39,843 nucleotides of DNA from a virus: IMG/VR virus record IMGVR_UViG_3300032954_000044, positions 1 through 39,843 of that record. The stretch is one strand, 5' to 3'. The position numbers were made by a program, and so were the translations under genes. Below are positions 31,014 through 37,815 of this stretch, piece by piece (the first letter of the stretch is position 1; each line of letters opens with the position of its first letter). The notes under the pieces are model-generated. The model saw only the letters and a list, made by a program, of their open reading frames with translations, was not told the origin of the DNA and did no database searches.

Positions 31014-31370
31014 TCATTGGACGGCTCCGATATGGGTTTGGCTAGCACCATCCATTGTCGGAGCCGTAGCTGTGATTCCGTCACCAACTTGCGCTCGGGT
31101 TGTCCACGATTGAGCACGGACTGTGGAGAACGTGCGTTCGGTTTGAACCCCGAACCAACGGGCGTCGCGGTCGTTGTCGAGGGCGTACTGCGTTCGGTGA
31201 CCCTGGCGATCGCGGTCCGGCGCGTGACCGGCGAAGCGGGCGCAACGCTCCCCCGCAATCGGCATCACGGCACCACATCGCGGACGGCTTCCCCACCTCG
31301 AATGCCCGCGCGTGAACTCGTTCTCCTCGACATCGGGTCGGGTGACGGGTCCGACCGGCTTGCCCTCCAT
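31014..31370 (-). CDS. Small Cys/His protein
   Basis: 118 residues, ATG directly after the previous TAG. Residues ~28-50 (RPRCGAVMPIAGERCARFAGH) form a C-x11-C-x5-H cluster that may bind zinc; DNDRDARWFG follows. The last ~35 residues are of low complexity (Thr/Ala/Gln). It directly precedes the replication gene. Function unknown. Confidence 0.6.
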   Translation of the reverse strand: MEGKPVGPVTRPDVEENEFTRGHSRWGSRPRCGAVMPIAGERCARFAGHAPDRDRQGHRTQYALDNDRDARWFGVQTERTFSTVRAQSWTTRAQVGDGITATAPTMDGASQTHIGAVQ

Positions 31371-32102
31371 CTAGGTCTCCCGCTCGGATGAGGCAGCCGG
31401 GGTGGCTGGGGAGGCGAGACGGGCGTACTCGGCAGCGAGCATCTGGCAATCGCCCATGCCCATCGTGTGCGTTCCGCCGCAGCCGCCACACCAGTTCGTC
31501 TGGAAGATTTCGTGCAGCCGCTCCACGTCCAGCCCGCCATCCCGCTCGGGGGTCGGCTGCTCGGATGAGGTGGCGGCGAGGAGGGCGATGTTGTCGCCGA
31601 CTTGCTTGCGAACGCGCTCCTCGGTGAGTTCGTTGGGCGCCCAGAGCCACAGGTCCAGCATGAGGTTCGTGGGCTCCAGCGCCGCTTCCAGCGCCCGGAC
31701 CCGCGCCTGCGCCGGCACGACGGCTTCGGCGACCGCCTCACGTCGCACGGCATCGAGATATGTGATCGCCTCGTCCTCGTCCATGGGCCAGAGCTGGTGG
31801 CCGTCGTTCTCTGCCGCGAACTCGTCTGGGTCCCAGACCATCAGGTGCCACACGGTGTCGGCATCGCCGGCTTCGGGCCACGGAAGATCGAGCCCGTCGA
31901 GCCGTCCGGCTTCGGTTCCCGGCTCTCCTGTCGGGCCTGAGACGGCATGACCGAAGATGTCGCGCCCCGGCTCGCGCTCGCCCGGCACGAGGTGTCCGTG
32001 TTGCTCCATGAGGCGCAGGTACTCGGCCCGATCGCCTTTGGCCTGCTCCCACAACTCGAACGGCGACGGGGAGCCTGTCGGGCCTGAGACGTGGTCGGTC
32101 AT
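31371..32102 (-). CDS. Hypothetical acidic protein with C-terminal CxxC
   Basis: 243 residues, ATG start (ATGA overlap). Mostly acidic and helical: PFELWEQAKGDRAEYLRLMEQHG, WHLMVWDPDEFAAENDG, MDEDEAITYLDAVRREAV. C-terminus has CGGCGGTHTMGMGDC. The phrase VSGPTGxP occurs twice (about residues 5 and 54) and is encoded by a 17-bp direct repeat. No family recognised; likely an early accessory protein. Confidence 0.65.
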   Translation of the reverse strand: MTDHVSGPTGSPSPFELWEQAKGDRAEYLRLMEQHGHLVPGEREPGRDIFGHAVSGPTGEPGTEAGRLDGLDLPWPEAGDADTVWHLMVWDPDEFAAENDGHQLWPMDEDEAITYLDAVRREAVAEAVVPAQARVRALEAALEPTNLMLDLWLWAPNELTEERVRKQVGDNIALLAATSSEQPTPERDGGLDVERLHEIFQTNWCGGCGGTHTMGMGDCQMLAAEYARLASPATPAASSERET

Positions 32103-32290
32103 CGGGTGGGCTCCGGGCTGCTGTACTTCTCCACTTCCGCTTCGAGACCGCCGTACTCGATGTCGTCGAAGGTCACATCGCCGTTCTCGAAACCCTCAAT
32201 GGCGAGACGTTTCGCCTCCTCGCGCGTCTCGGCGGTGACGGTCGCGTTGCACGAGAACGTGCCCCACACCGTGACGCCCCAGTCGCTCAC
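32099..32290 (-). CDS. Small hypothetical protein, 63 residues
   Basis: GTG start (GTGA overlap). SDWGVTVWGTFSCNATVTAETREEAKRLAIEGF, then a short acidic tail. A strand-strand-helix layout with the ATVTAETREEAKRLA pattern is common in tiny phage proteins of unknown role. Confidence 0.65.
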   Translation of the reverse strand: MSDWGVTVWGTFSCNATVTAETREEAKRLAIEGFENGDVTFDDIEYGGLEAEVEKYSSPEPTR

Positions 32291-32571
32291 GGTCGCTCCG
32301 TCCCTTCCGGCGTGGCTGCGGCGTCACGGATGGCGGCGAGCATCTCCGCGAGCGTGTCGGAGTCGGCGGCGAGCCGAAGAACTACGTCGGCCGGTACCTG
32401 AACGTAGCGGTGGTTCGGCCGGCTTTCGTTGGCCTTCGCGCGCAGGGTGGCGTTCGTCCAGCGGTCGTGATTGACCCGCGGCTTGCGCCTTGGCTCGGGC
32501 GCACCCTGGACTGCGCACGCCTCGCAGCCCGCGACGAACCCGCGATAGAGAGCGTGGGAATGGGCGATCAT
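32287..32571 (-). CDS. Small hypothetical protein, 94 residues
   Basis: ATG start. N-terminus HALYRGFVAGCEACAVQ contains C-x2-C; the middle is basic (EPRRKPRVNHDRWTNATLRAKANESR), and the C-terminus is a helix (LRLAADSDTLAEMLAAIRDAA). Coupled to neighbours by 4-base overlaps. Function unknown. Confidence 0.62.
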   Translation of the reverse strand: MIAHSHALYRGFVAGCEACAVQGAPEPRRKPRVNHDRWTNATLRAKANESRPNHRYVQVPADVVLRLAADSDTLAEMLAAIRDAAATPEGTERP

Positions 32572-32978
32572 GACCCCGTCTCCGTGTCAGCGAGACCTCG
32601 CCGCGAAGCTCGCGCCCACGGCGCTGGTGCTCCGCATGGACATTGCAGCCGCTCCGTCTCGCGCAGGGCTGCGACGATGTCCGGGAGGGCGTTGACGGCC
32701 GCGACGAGGACGCAACCCGGCGTGTGGGTTTCCTCGTCGTCCACGAAGTTGCCGCAGACCGGGCAGGACGGGCGGCCGTTGTAGCGCGGTTGGTAGCCGC
32801 CGTCGCGCAACGACTCCAATGCCATTAGCAGCTGTTCCGCCAGCTCGCTCACTTCATCCCTCCAATGAGCCACAGCGCCCACACCGGCGCCGTAGAACAG
32901 CGCGGCATACAGAACGCCACCCAGGAGCCGTGCGGGCCACTCCGACCGTCTGGGACGGGCGTGGTAGCGGGAGGTCAT
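32568..32978 (-). CDS. Membrane-anchored zinc-site protein
   Basis: 136 residues from ATG at 32978. Residues ~17-38 (LLGGVLYAALFYGAGVGAVAHW) are one membrane helix. The remainder has RPSCPVCGNFVDDEETHTPGC, a CxxC...H...C zinc site, then NALPDIVAALRE and LQCPCGAP. An internal GTG after HWRDE has a good GGAGGGA site and would give a soluble form of about 93 residues. The NALPDIVAALRE part comes from a 38-bp repeat shared with the gene at 26108-26464. Function unknown. Confidence 0.6.
   Translation of the reverse strand: MTSRYHARPRRSEWPARLLGGVLYAALFYGAGVGAVAHWRDEVSELAEQLLMALESLRDGGYQPRYNGRPSCPVCGNFVDDEETHTPGCVLVAAVNALPDIVAALRETERLQCPCGAPAPWARASRRGLADTETGS
32657..32694. repeat. 38-bp exact direct repeat, copy 2
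   Basis: Second copy of the sequence at 26200-26237, about 6.4 kb away in the same orientation; both encode NALPDIVAALRE in unrelated proteins. Recombination between them would delete the integrase, excisionase and early genes between. Confidence 0.85.
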
Positions 32979-33616
32979 GCCGCGGCCTCGATGGCCGAGA
33001 GGAGCTGGCGGCCGATCCATTCGGTGTAGGCTGGCGGGATGGCCTGCGCCATTTCGTCGCGCGTCATCCAGTCGATGCCGAGAGCGATACGACCTGACGA
33101 TGCCGAGAAGTTGTGCCCCACCGCGGTGATGAAGTCCTGCGTTTCCAGTGTGTGGTACTGGCCCTTGGACGCGGGCATCGAGAAGGAGTGGTTGCACGCG
33201 AGCGGCGGGAAATAGAGGGGCGGATCGCACTCGAACAACCGATGCCGGTAGACGCGCAGTCCCTCGAACATCGTCCCGCACAGCACGAGAGCATTCGCCA
33301 GTGGTGCTCCGACGACGTTTTCCATGACCCATGGCAGGCCCGACGCCTGGAGTAGTTCGCGAGTCGGCTCAACGAGCATCGGATGTGCGCGTTTTCGCAG
33401 GGCCCGCGTGACGGAATACGCCTGGCACGGCGGGCTCGCGTGGATGGCGTCGAACCCGTCGAGCGGATAGGTCAGCGCGTCGGCCTGGTGGAACTCGAAC
33501 GGGTAGTGAGGCTGCGGCGCGATGTCCACCCCCACCACGTCGAAGCCCGCCCAGTGGTAGCCCATCGCCGCTCCGCCAGCGCCGCAGAACAGGTCGAGCA
33601 ATCGGGGTGTGGTCAC
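32975..33616 (-). CDS. DNA (cytosine-5) methyltransferase
   Basis: 213 residues from GTG at 33616 (GTGA overlap). Motif I LLDLFCGAGGAAMGY (6-20), motif IV ASPPCQAY with the catalytic Cys, motif VI VMENV, motif VIII-like YRHRLFE, and motif X-like IPPAYTEWIGRQL. All key motifs are present but the protein is far shorter than the 300-plus residues of typical Dcm enzymes; the target-recognition segment is reduced. Such short forms occur in phages. It likely shields the phage DNA from restriction together with the DPPY enzyme. Confidence 0.9.
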   Translation of the reverse strand: MTTPRLLDLFCGAGGAAMGYHWAGFDVVGVDIAPQPHYPFEFHQADALTYPLDGFDAIHASPPCQAYSVTRALRKRAHPMLVEPTRELLQASGLPWVMENVVGAPLANALVLCGTMFEGLRVYRHRLFECDPPLYFPPLACNHSFSMPASKGQYHTLETQDFITAVGHNFSASSGRIALGIDWMTRDEMAQAIPPAYTEWIGRQLLSAIEAAA

Positions 33617-33981
33617 GGCCGTCCCACCCCCTCGAACCGCGGCTCGGCGTGGGCGAGGTACTGGCGGAAGGCGGCCCTCATTTCCGCGGACGGCGGCCGG
33701 TTGTTCAGCATCCCGCACAGGGCGACCATGTGGCCGAGGTCCGACGTCGCCCGCTTGCCGGCCATCCCATAGCCCTCGTGAACGTGCTCGATCGTGAGAA
33801 CGTCCACCGCGAACGGTGCGTGGGGCACGCCGAACCGCGTCCGGCACACGTGGTCGAAGCCGAGCTTGGCTGCCACGCACTCGCGGTCCCGGCGCATCAC
33901 CGCAGCGTGCATCTCCGGTGTCACCGGGTCGGCCTGCGCGTGGCGCTTCGGGGCGTGGACCAGGGGCGCACGGCGGATCAC
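33613..33981 (-). CDS. HNH-like endonuclease
   Basis: 122 residues from GTG at 33981 (GTGA overlap). RRDRECVAAKLGFDHVC, then VLTIEHVHEGYGM and LGHMVALCGMLNNR follow an HNH/zinc pattern (C...C, then H-x-H, then H...C...N). The protein lies between the recombination genes and the C5 methyltransferase. A modification-linked nuclease or general recombination function is possible; catalytic detail is uncertain. Confidence 0.65.
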   Translation of the reverse strand: MIRRAPLVHAPKRHAQADPVTPEMHAAVMRRDRECVAAKLGFDHVCRTRFGVPHAPFAVDVLTIEHVHEGYGMAGKRATSDLGHMVALCGMLNNRPPSAEMRAAFRQYLAHAEPRFEGVGRP

Positions 33982-34826
33982 CGGGGTTGAACCTCAGCCC
34001 ACAGGGCCGCCCGCTCGTCGTCGGAGAGGTCGGTGACCTTCCAGCGGTTCGCGCCGAACATGCTCTTGGCGGACAACGTGAGTCGGGCCTTGGGGATGCC
34101 GGCGTCCTCGGCAGCCTGGAACAGCTCGCCCGTCGTCATGCCGGTCGTCGAGCCGATGTGCGGCGATGCGTCGTCGAGCGGATCCATGTCGTCGGCGAAC
34201 ACCTGCCGCGCGGCGTCGTTGAACTGCGCGTGCAGAGCGTCCAGGTCGGCCTGTGACGGCGCCTGAGGCACGGAGACGGGCGCAGCGATCGCCAGTGGCC
34301 GAGGACGCAGGATCTCGCCCGTCTCGGGGTCGACGTCGGTCCGCTGCGCCATGGGGATCGACTGGACCTCGGACTCATCGAGGAAGCCGAGCCCGGACAG
34401 GCTGAGGGTCAGCCGGCGCTTCGCCTTCGTCTCGGCCTTCATGTAGGCGTTGGCGAGCGCCTCGCCTTTCAGGCTCGCCACGGGAACCGCTCCGGTCGCC
34501 GAGTCGGTCCGGCCCGTCTTGGTGGTGCCGGACGCGGTGACCACGTACACGTCGCCGATGAGGGTTGGGACGAGGCTCGTGACGGAGATCCCGTGGACGA
34601 GACGAAGCTGATCCGTCCCGCCCCGGTTGCAGTACAGGACGAGCTTGCCGTTGAGGGTCAGGTAGTCGAACGGCTTCGTCAGCGGGTTGAGCCCGGCCGA
34701 CTCGCACACCTGCCGGTAGTAGACGACCCGCTGCTCCGGGTTCAGGCGCGACAGGTCGCCACCGATGACGACCTGCTCGATCAGTTCCGCCCCGTCACGC
34801 AGGGCGACGGCGTTGCTACGCTGCAT
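33978..34826 (-). CDS. RecT/Bet-like single-strand annealing protein
   Basis: 282 residues, ATG start, 11 bases inside the end of the nuclease gene. Residues ~30-75 (LNPEQRVVYYRQVCESAGLNPLTKPFDYL, then LVLYCNRGGTDQLR) are the typical start of RecT-like proteins of actinophage type; residues ~100-145 (TASGTTKTGRTDSATGAVPVA, ALANAYMKAETKAKRRLTLSLSGLGFLDE) match the core with the KAKRRLTLS helix. The C-terminal 120 residues vary. Works with the adjacent exonuclease in homologous recombination and DNA circularisation. Confidence 0.85.
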   Translation of the reverse strand: MQRSNAVALRDGAELIEQVVIGGDLSRLNPEQRVVYYRQVCESAGLNPLTKPFDYLTLNGKLVLYCNRGGTDQLRLVHGISVTSLVPTLIGDVYVVTASGTTKTGRTDSATGAVPVASLKGEALANAYMKAETKAKRRLTLSLSGLGFLDESEVQSIPMAQRTDVDPETGEILRPRPLAIAAPVSVPQAPSQADLDALHAQFNDAARQVFADDMDPLDDASPHIGSTTGMTTGELFQAAEDAGIPKARLTLSAKSMFGANRWKVTDLSDDERAALWAEVQPR

Positions 34827-35640
34827 CGGAGACCTCTCCCTGGACCGCGATCAGGCAGGGGCCACCGTTCGCCGGTGAGTACGAACAGGTCCCGCACAGC
34901 CCGAGCGACTTCGGTCCGCTCGTCATCGAGAAGTTGATGGGGTTGTCCTGGCCACGGTTCAGCAGCTCATCGGCTGCCTTCGCGCGGACGTAGGCGCGGG
35001 CCACTTCGCGGGTCCGCCGGCGCATCTCGTCCGTGACCGGCGTCTCGAGGACCTGCCAGTACGGCTTGCTGGTCCGGCACCACGTCCAGTAGCCGACGCG
35101 CGGGCACGGCTCGCCGGACTCGGCCTCACTGAGCAGGGCGTACAGCCCGAGCTCGACGGAGGTCGCCGCGGCATCGGCAGGTTTCGCGCGAGCCGACGAC
35201 TTCACGTCGAAGATCGACCCGTCCGCAAGCCGAACGTCCGGATGACCCTCGGTCTCGCCGATCCCGTCGAGGGCTTCGTGGAGCGACAGTTGCAGCCCGC
35301 ACAGGGCGAAGTCGAAGTGGGGCAGCACGTCCCGCAGGAACGCGGATGCGGCGCGGTCCACCTCGGCGATGTCGACGTCCACGCCATCGCGGGCGATGAC
35401 TTCCTCGGCGGCTTCGAGGGGATGCGCGTCAGCGGCCGGGAGCCCGGCCCGGACGGCGGTCAGGATCTGCTCGATCGCCGCGTCGAGCGCGGAGCCGAAG
35501 GTGATCTTCTCCATCGGCATCAGCGGTCGGCGGTCGTGGATGTCGAACCAGGAGCGCGAGGCGCACATGTCGAACCCGACCAGCGTCGACTTCGACAGGC
35601 CCGTGCGCCTGGACAGGTCGGGGCGCTGGACGAGGGTCAC
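34816..35640 (-). CDS. Cas4/RecB-like exonuclease with Fe-S cysteines
   Basis: 274 residues from GTG at 35640 (GTGA overlap). PD-(D/E)XK core: GHPDVRLADGSIFDVKSSARA contains the Asp and the D-x-K; preceded by GSALDAAIEQIL. A Cys near residue 26 (FDMCASRSWFD) and a C-terminal CGTCSYSPANGGPC make the four-Cys set that in Cas4/AddB nucleases holds a 4Fe-4S cluster. Directly upstream of the RecT-like gene, forming a Red-type exonuclease plus annealase pair. No Cas genes or CRISPR are present. Confidence 0.85.
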   Translation of the reverse strand: MTLVQRPDLSRRTGLSKSTLVGFDMCASRSWFDIHDRRPLMPMEKITFGSALDAAIEQILTAVRAGLPAADAHPLEAAEEVIARDGVDVDIAEVDRAASAFLRDVLPHFDFALCGLQLSLHEALDGIGETEGHPDVRLADGSIFDVKSSARAKPADAAATSVELGLYALLSEAESGEPCPRVGYWTWCRTSKPYWQVLETPVTDEMRRRTREVARAYVRAKAADELLNRGQDNPINFSMTSGPKSLGLCGTCSYSPANGGPCLIAVQGEVSDAA

Positions 35641-35864
35641 GCCGGCCACTGCCCGTCCGAGGCGATCAGTCGGTACTCGTGGATCTGGTCCGATGAGTGG
35701 ACGTAGTGACCGCGCTCCCACTCGATGCGGAAGCCGTCGTGGGTGCAGATGACGGTGTTCTCGTCCTGCCCCTCCGGGCGGAGCATCCGGCACCGGGCGA
35801 GCGCGTCGAGCGCCATCTGCGCTTCCCGCTGCGTCGGGGCCTTTCGGTTCAGGGTTTCGAGCAT
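35637..35864 (-). CDS. Small hypothetical protein before nuclease
   Basis: 75 residues, ATG start. Begins MLETLNRKAPTQREAQMALDALARC and continues GFRIEWERGHYVHSSDQIHEYRLIA. It overlaps the exonuclease start by 4 bases and is the first gene after a strong hairpin, so it leads a recombination sub-operon. Function unknown. Confidence 0.65.
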   Translation of the reverse strand: MLETLNRKAPTQREAQMALDALARCRMLRPEGQDENTVICTHDGFRIEWERGHYVHSSDQIHEYRLIASDGQWPA

Positions 35865-35894
35865 GTAACCTTCGCCTCGTCCTTTCGGGGATTT

Positions 35895-35929
35895 GGCCGC
35901 CAGCGGAGTTCCAAGTCGCGCTGGCGGCC
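35895..35929 (-). terminator. Strong 11-bp hairpin in 75-bp gap
   Basis: GGCCGCCAGCG and CGCTGGCGGCC form a perfect 11-bp stem with a 13-nt loop. On the minus (transcribed) strand AAAT follows; on the plus strand TTTCGTT follows. It lies at 35865-35939, the largest break among early minus-strand genes, so it likely attenuates early transcripts before the recombination genes, or terminates plus-strand readthrough. Confidence 0.55.
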
Positions 35930-35939
35930 TTTCGTTGCC

Positions 35940-36272
35940 TCAGACCGCCTTCGCGGTCCTCGCCGGCGTCGATCGACGCTTGCGTCCGGGAGCGTTCGCA
36001 CGTCCGGCGCCGGTGGGGAAGAACGAACGAGTACCGGTCGCTCGCTCTTCCCTATCGAGGTCGGATGTGGAGACAGTCGGAATGCCTGCCGCGCTCTTCG
36101 TCGATGCAGCGAGCCCGGGCACGGCAGGCGGGATGGGGCGGGTTCGGAGCTCGGGATGCAGTCGAACCGCGTTCATGCAGAGCAGCACGCCCAGCGGGCG
36201 ATCGGTCACCGGGTCGATCACCTCGCGGACGCCGACGCCACCACATCCCTCGGAGCACATACCGGGCTTCAT
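35940..36272 (-). CDS. Small Cys-cluster protein with basic tail
   Basis: 110 residues, ATG start. N-terminus KPGMCSEGCGGVGVREVIDP with a later LLCMNAVRLHPE gives C-x3-C...C-x7-H, a possible zinc site. Residues ~60-110 are Ser/Thr/Arg-rich and disordered. Ends just before the hairpin. Function unknown. Confidence 0.62.
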   Translation of the reverse strand: MKPGMCSEGCGGVGVREVIDPVTDRPLGVLLCMNAVRLHPELRTRPIPPAVPGLAASTKSAAGIPTVSTSDLDREERATGTRSFFPTGAGRANAPGRKRRSTPARTAKAV

Positions 36273-36610
36273 GCGGCGTGCTGGGTGCGCGTCTCGAAGA
36301 ACCCGTCGAGCTCCGGGTAGTCCGCCATGACGCGGCGGGCGATGAACGCGCGGTAGTTGTTGTTCACCTTGAACCCGTCCACGTCAGGGCCGGCGGCGAC
36401 GTTCCAGTCGAAGCGGATGGACTCCCAGATGGCCGCGATGCCGTAGTGCTGCCAGCCGAGGGAATGCAGGCGCCGAGCCCGGTAGACGACCTCGTGGTAG
36501 ACGCTCCGGCCATAGTTGGTGGCCAGCCACGCCTCGAACTGCTCGGTCAGCGTCACGGGGAACGCGGAGCCACGGCGAGCGGCGACGTCCCAGATCGTCG
36601 GCCCGGTCAC
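36269..36610 (-). CDS. Conserved phage hypothetical protein
   Basis: 113 residues from GTG at 36610 (GTGA overlap). YRARRLHSLGWQHYGIAAIWESIRFDWNV, then VNNNYRAFIARRVMADYPELDGFFETR. The YRAFIARRVMADYPELDGFFETR pattern is recognisable from other phages as a small protein with no known function. Likely DNA- or host-regulation related, by position only. Confidence 0.7.
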   Translation of the reverse strand: MTGPTIWDVAARRGSAFPVTLTEQFEAWLATNYGRSVYHEVVYRARRLHSLGWQHYGIAAIWESIRFDWNVAAGPDVDGFKVNNNYRAFIARRVMADYPELDGFFETRTQHAA

Positions 36611-36888
36611 CCGACCGACTCCTGAGCCGTGCCGGTGATGAGGTCCAGGTGCCCGAGCAGCCCGCGCCCGTCAGTCCGGCGGCGTCCACCGAGGTTGGAG
36701 AACCGCCGATCGCCCGGAAAGATGCGCCGGTCGCGGGCGACGATGTAGACCCGGTGGTGCGTGTCGAGCGCGTGACCGAAGGCAGCGTCAACGTCCGAGG
36801 TGCCGTACGGCAGACGCGACGGGATGACGAGCTCGCGGCGCTGTTCGGCCGTCCGGCACTCGTCGCAGCCGTACAGGATGTCGCTCAT
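36607..36888 (-). CDS. Small hypothetical protein with CxxC
   Basis: 93 residues, ATG start (ATGA overlap). Begins SDILYGCDECRTAEQRRELVIPSR and continues DAAFGHALDTHHRVYIVARDRR. One CxxC close to the N-terminus and two adjacent His may bind a metal. Function unknown. Confidence 0.6.
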   Translation of the reverse strand: MSDILYGCDECRTAEQRRELVIPSRLPYGTSDVDAAFGHALDTHHRVYIVARDRRIFPGDRRFSNLGGRRRTDGRGLLGHLDLITGTAQESVG

Positions 36889-36986
36889 GCCACGGCCTCC
36901 GCAGGCTCGGCCATCCCGGCCACGACCTTCGCCTCATTGCGGGTCGCGTCCGCGACGGACACGCGCGGGTTCTTCAGCGGGGCCAT
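36885..36986 (-). CDS. Very small early peptide, 33 residues
   Basis: ATG at 36986 to TGA at 36885, reading MAPLKNPRVSVADATRNEAK and on to VVAGMAEPAEAVA. Its start overlaps the HTH gene stop (TGATG) and its stop overlaps the next ATG (ATGA), and it exactly fills the gap between them. One amphipathic helix is likely. Too short for most gene finders. Confidence 0.6.
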   Translation of the reverse strand: MAPLKNPRVSVADATRNEAKVVAGMAEPAEAVA

Positions 36987-37207
36987 CACGCCACCGCCGC
37001 CGGCCGCTGGCCCGGGAAGCGACGCTCGATGCCGAGGCGAGCCATCCAGCGCATGACGCTCACCTCGCTGACGCCGAGTTCGGTCGCGATGTCGGCGAGC
37101 GTTCGCGTGGCGTACTGCTCTTCGAGGAAGTCGCGCAGGGGACGACCGAGACGCCCTTCGACGCGCCTCATGGGCTCCGTGAGTTCGATGCTGCGAACCG
37201 CGTTCAT
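36986..37207 (-). CDS. Cro-like small HTH regulator, first early gene
   Basis: 73 residues from ATG at 37207. RPLRDFLEEQYATRTLADIATELGVSEVSVMRWMARLGI is a clear helix-turn-helix. It is divergent from the XRE repressor and is the first gene of the long minus-strand series, the place of Cro. The promoter predicted at 37214-37243 puts the transcription start at the A of the ATG, so this gene may be read from a leaderless mRNA. Confidence 0.78.
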   Translation of the reverse strand: MNAVRSIELTEPMRRVEGRLGRPLRDFLEEQYATRTLADIATELGVSEVSVMRWMARLGIERRFPGQRPAAVA

Positions 37208-37243
37208 GCCGTCACGATAGCAAAAGTGACGGAAAGACGTCAA
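37207..37243 (-). promoter_or_regulatory. Early promoter, sigma-70 type
   Basis: On the minus strand: -35 TTGACG (37243-37238), 18-nt spacer, -10 TATCGT (37219-37214). TTGACG matches 5 of 6 and TATCGT 4 of 6 consensus positions. The start site expected about 7 bases after the -10 is at 37207, the first base of the Cro-like ATG. The region is an AT-richer island in GC-rich DNA. Confidence 0.65.
37210..37231. promoter_or_regulatory. Operator candidate CGTCAC-N10-GTGACG
   Basis: 6-bp perfect inverted arms (37210-37215 and 37226-37231) overlap the -10 and spacer of the early promoter. Further CGTCA half-sites occur at 37238-37242 (within the -35) and 37270-37274. A dimeric repressor bound here would block early transcription. 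Which of the two divergent HTH proteins binds is not known. Confidence 0.6.
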
Positions 37244-37330
37244 GAGGGAAGTTGTGCAGTCGTGTTAGGCGTCAGGACGGCCGGAGTGCTATGGCACGGC
37301 CAAACGCCGCGCCGTACCGTCGCTCTGGCG

Positions 37331-37690
37331 ATGGAGGACGCCGAGGACGACTACAGGCATCGCTTCGCCATGCAGTTGATCTACCTGCGCGGTCGCGCGG
37401 GCATCAGCTCCCAAGCCAAACTCGCGGAGCTGCTGAACGTCAGCGAAAGCAAGGTCCAGCGTTGGGAAATCGGGAAGGGCCTGCCCGACGCCTACGAATT
37501 GACCAGGCTGTGCTCGCCGGATGTCCTCAACTGCACGATCGAGGAACTGGCGTTTCCGGACAAGATGAGTCCTCGCGAAGAAGAGATGACGCGCCGCGTG
37601 AACCGCGGGCTGCGGCGCGGTCTAGGCGGGCGAACCGGCGGCGGGCGCGGCGGACGGCGGCGGCCACCTCGCGCTCCAGAGCAGCCATGA
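37331..37690 (+). CDS. XRE-family lysogeny repressor
   Basis: 119 residues from ATG at 37331; an in-frame GTG at 37286 would add 15 residues and neither has a strong ribosome site. HTH: RGRAGISSQAKLAELLNVSESKVQRWEIGKGLPDAYELTRL. The C-terminal ~30 residues are Arg/Gly-rich (RRGLGGRTGGGRGGRRR) and no peptidase or oligomerisation domain is seen, so it is not a LexA-type repressor. Divergent from the early promoter with operator repeats between, as expected for an immunity repressor. Confidence 0.78.
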   Translation: MEDAEDDYRHRFAMQLIYLRGRAGISSQAKLAELLNVSESKVQRWEIGKGLPDAYELTRLCSPDVLNCTIEELAFPDKMSPREEEMTRRVNRGLRRGLGGRTGGGRGGRRRPPRAPEQP

Positions 37691-37721
37691 TCTCGCCCTC
37701 AGTGAGGAACCGCGTGGGCAC

Positions 37722-37770
37722 GGGCTACCCCCTTCGGGAGCCCATTACCGACCCGCTCCCGCTGGGTCGG
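37722..37770 (+). terminator. Two tandem hairpins after the repressor gene
   Basis: GGGCT / AGCCC (37722-37743, with an inner CCC-TTC-GGG) and CCGACCC / GGGTCGG (37748-37770, 9-nt loop). They lie in the 125-bp gap between repressor and lipoprotein. No T-run, but tandem GC-rich stems are typical of terminators in GC-rich bacteria. A TAGGAT at 37799-37804 might be the -10 of a separate lipoprotein promoter. Confidence 0.45.
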
Positions 37771-37815
37771 CCGACGCGGTGAGTGCGCCTGAGCACGCTA
37801 GGATCAGGGGCAGCG

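Noticed and set aside
34816-35640. Cas4 as part of a CRISPR system
   Set aside because: No repeat-spacer array and no other cas genes were seen; adjacency to a RecT-like gene indicates phage recombination.
36800-37330. N-terminal extension of the repressor to 296 residues
   Set aside because: The extension lies over early minus-strand genes and the promoter region and has shadow composition; the HTH domain begins after 37331.
37527-37721. 64-codon minus-strand ORF antisense to the repressor end
   Set aside because: Ala/Arg-rich antisense frame within the HTH gene's C-terminus with no upstream signal. It cannot be excluded, but the plus-strand repressor explains the region.
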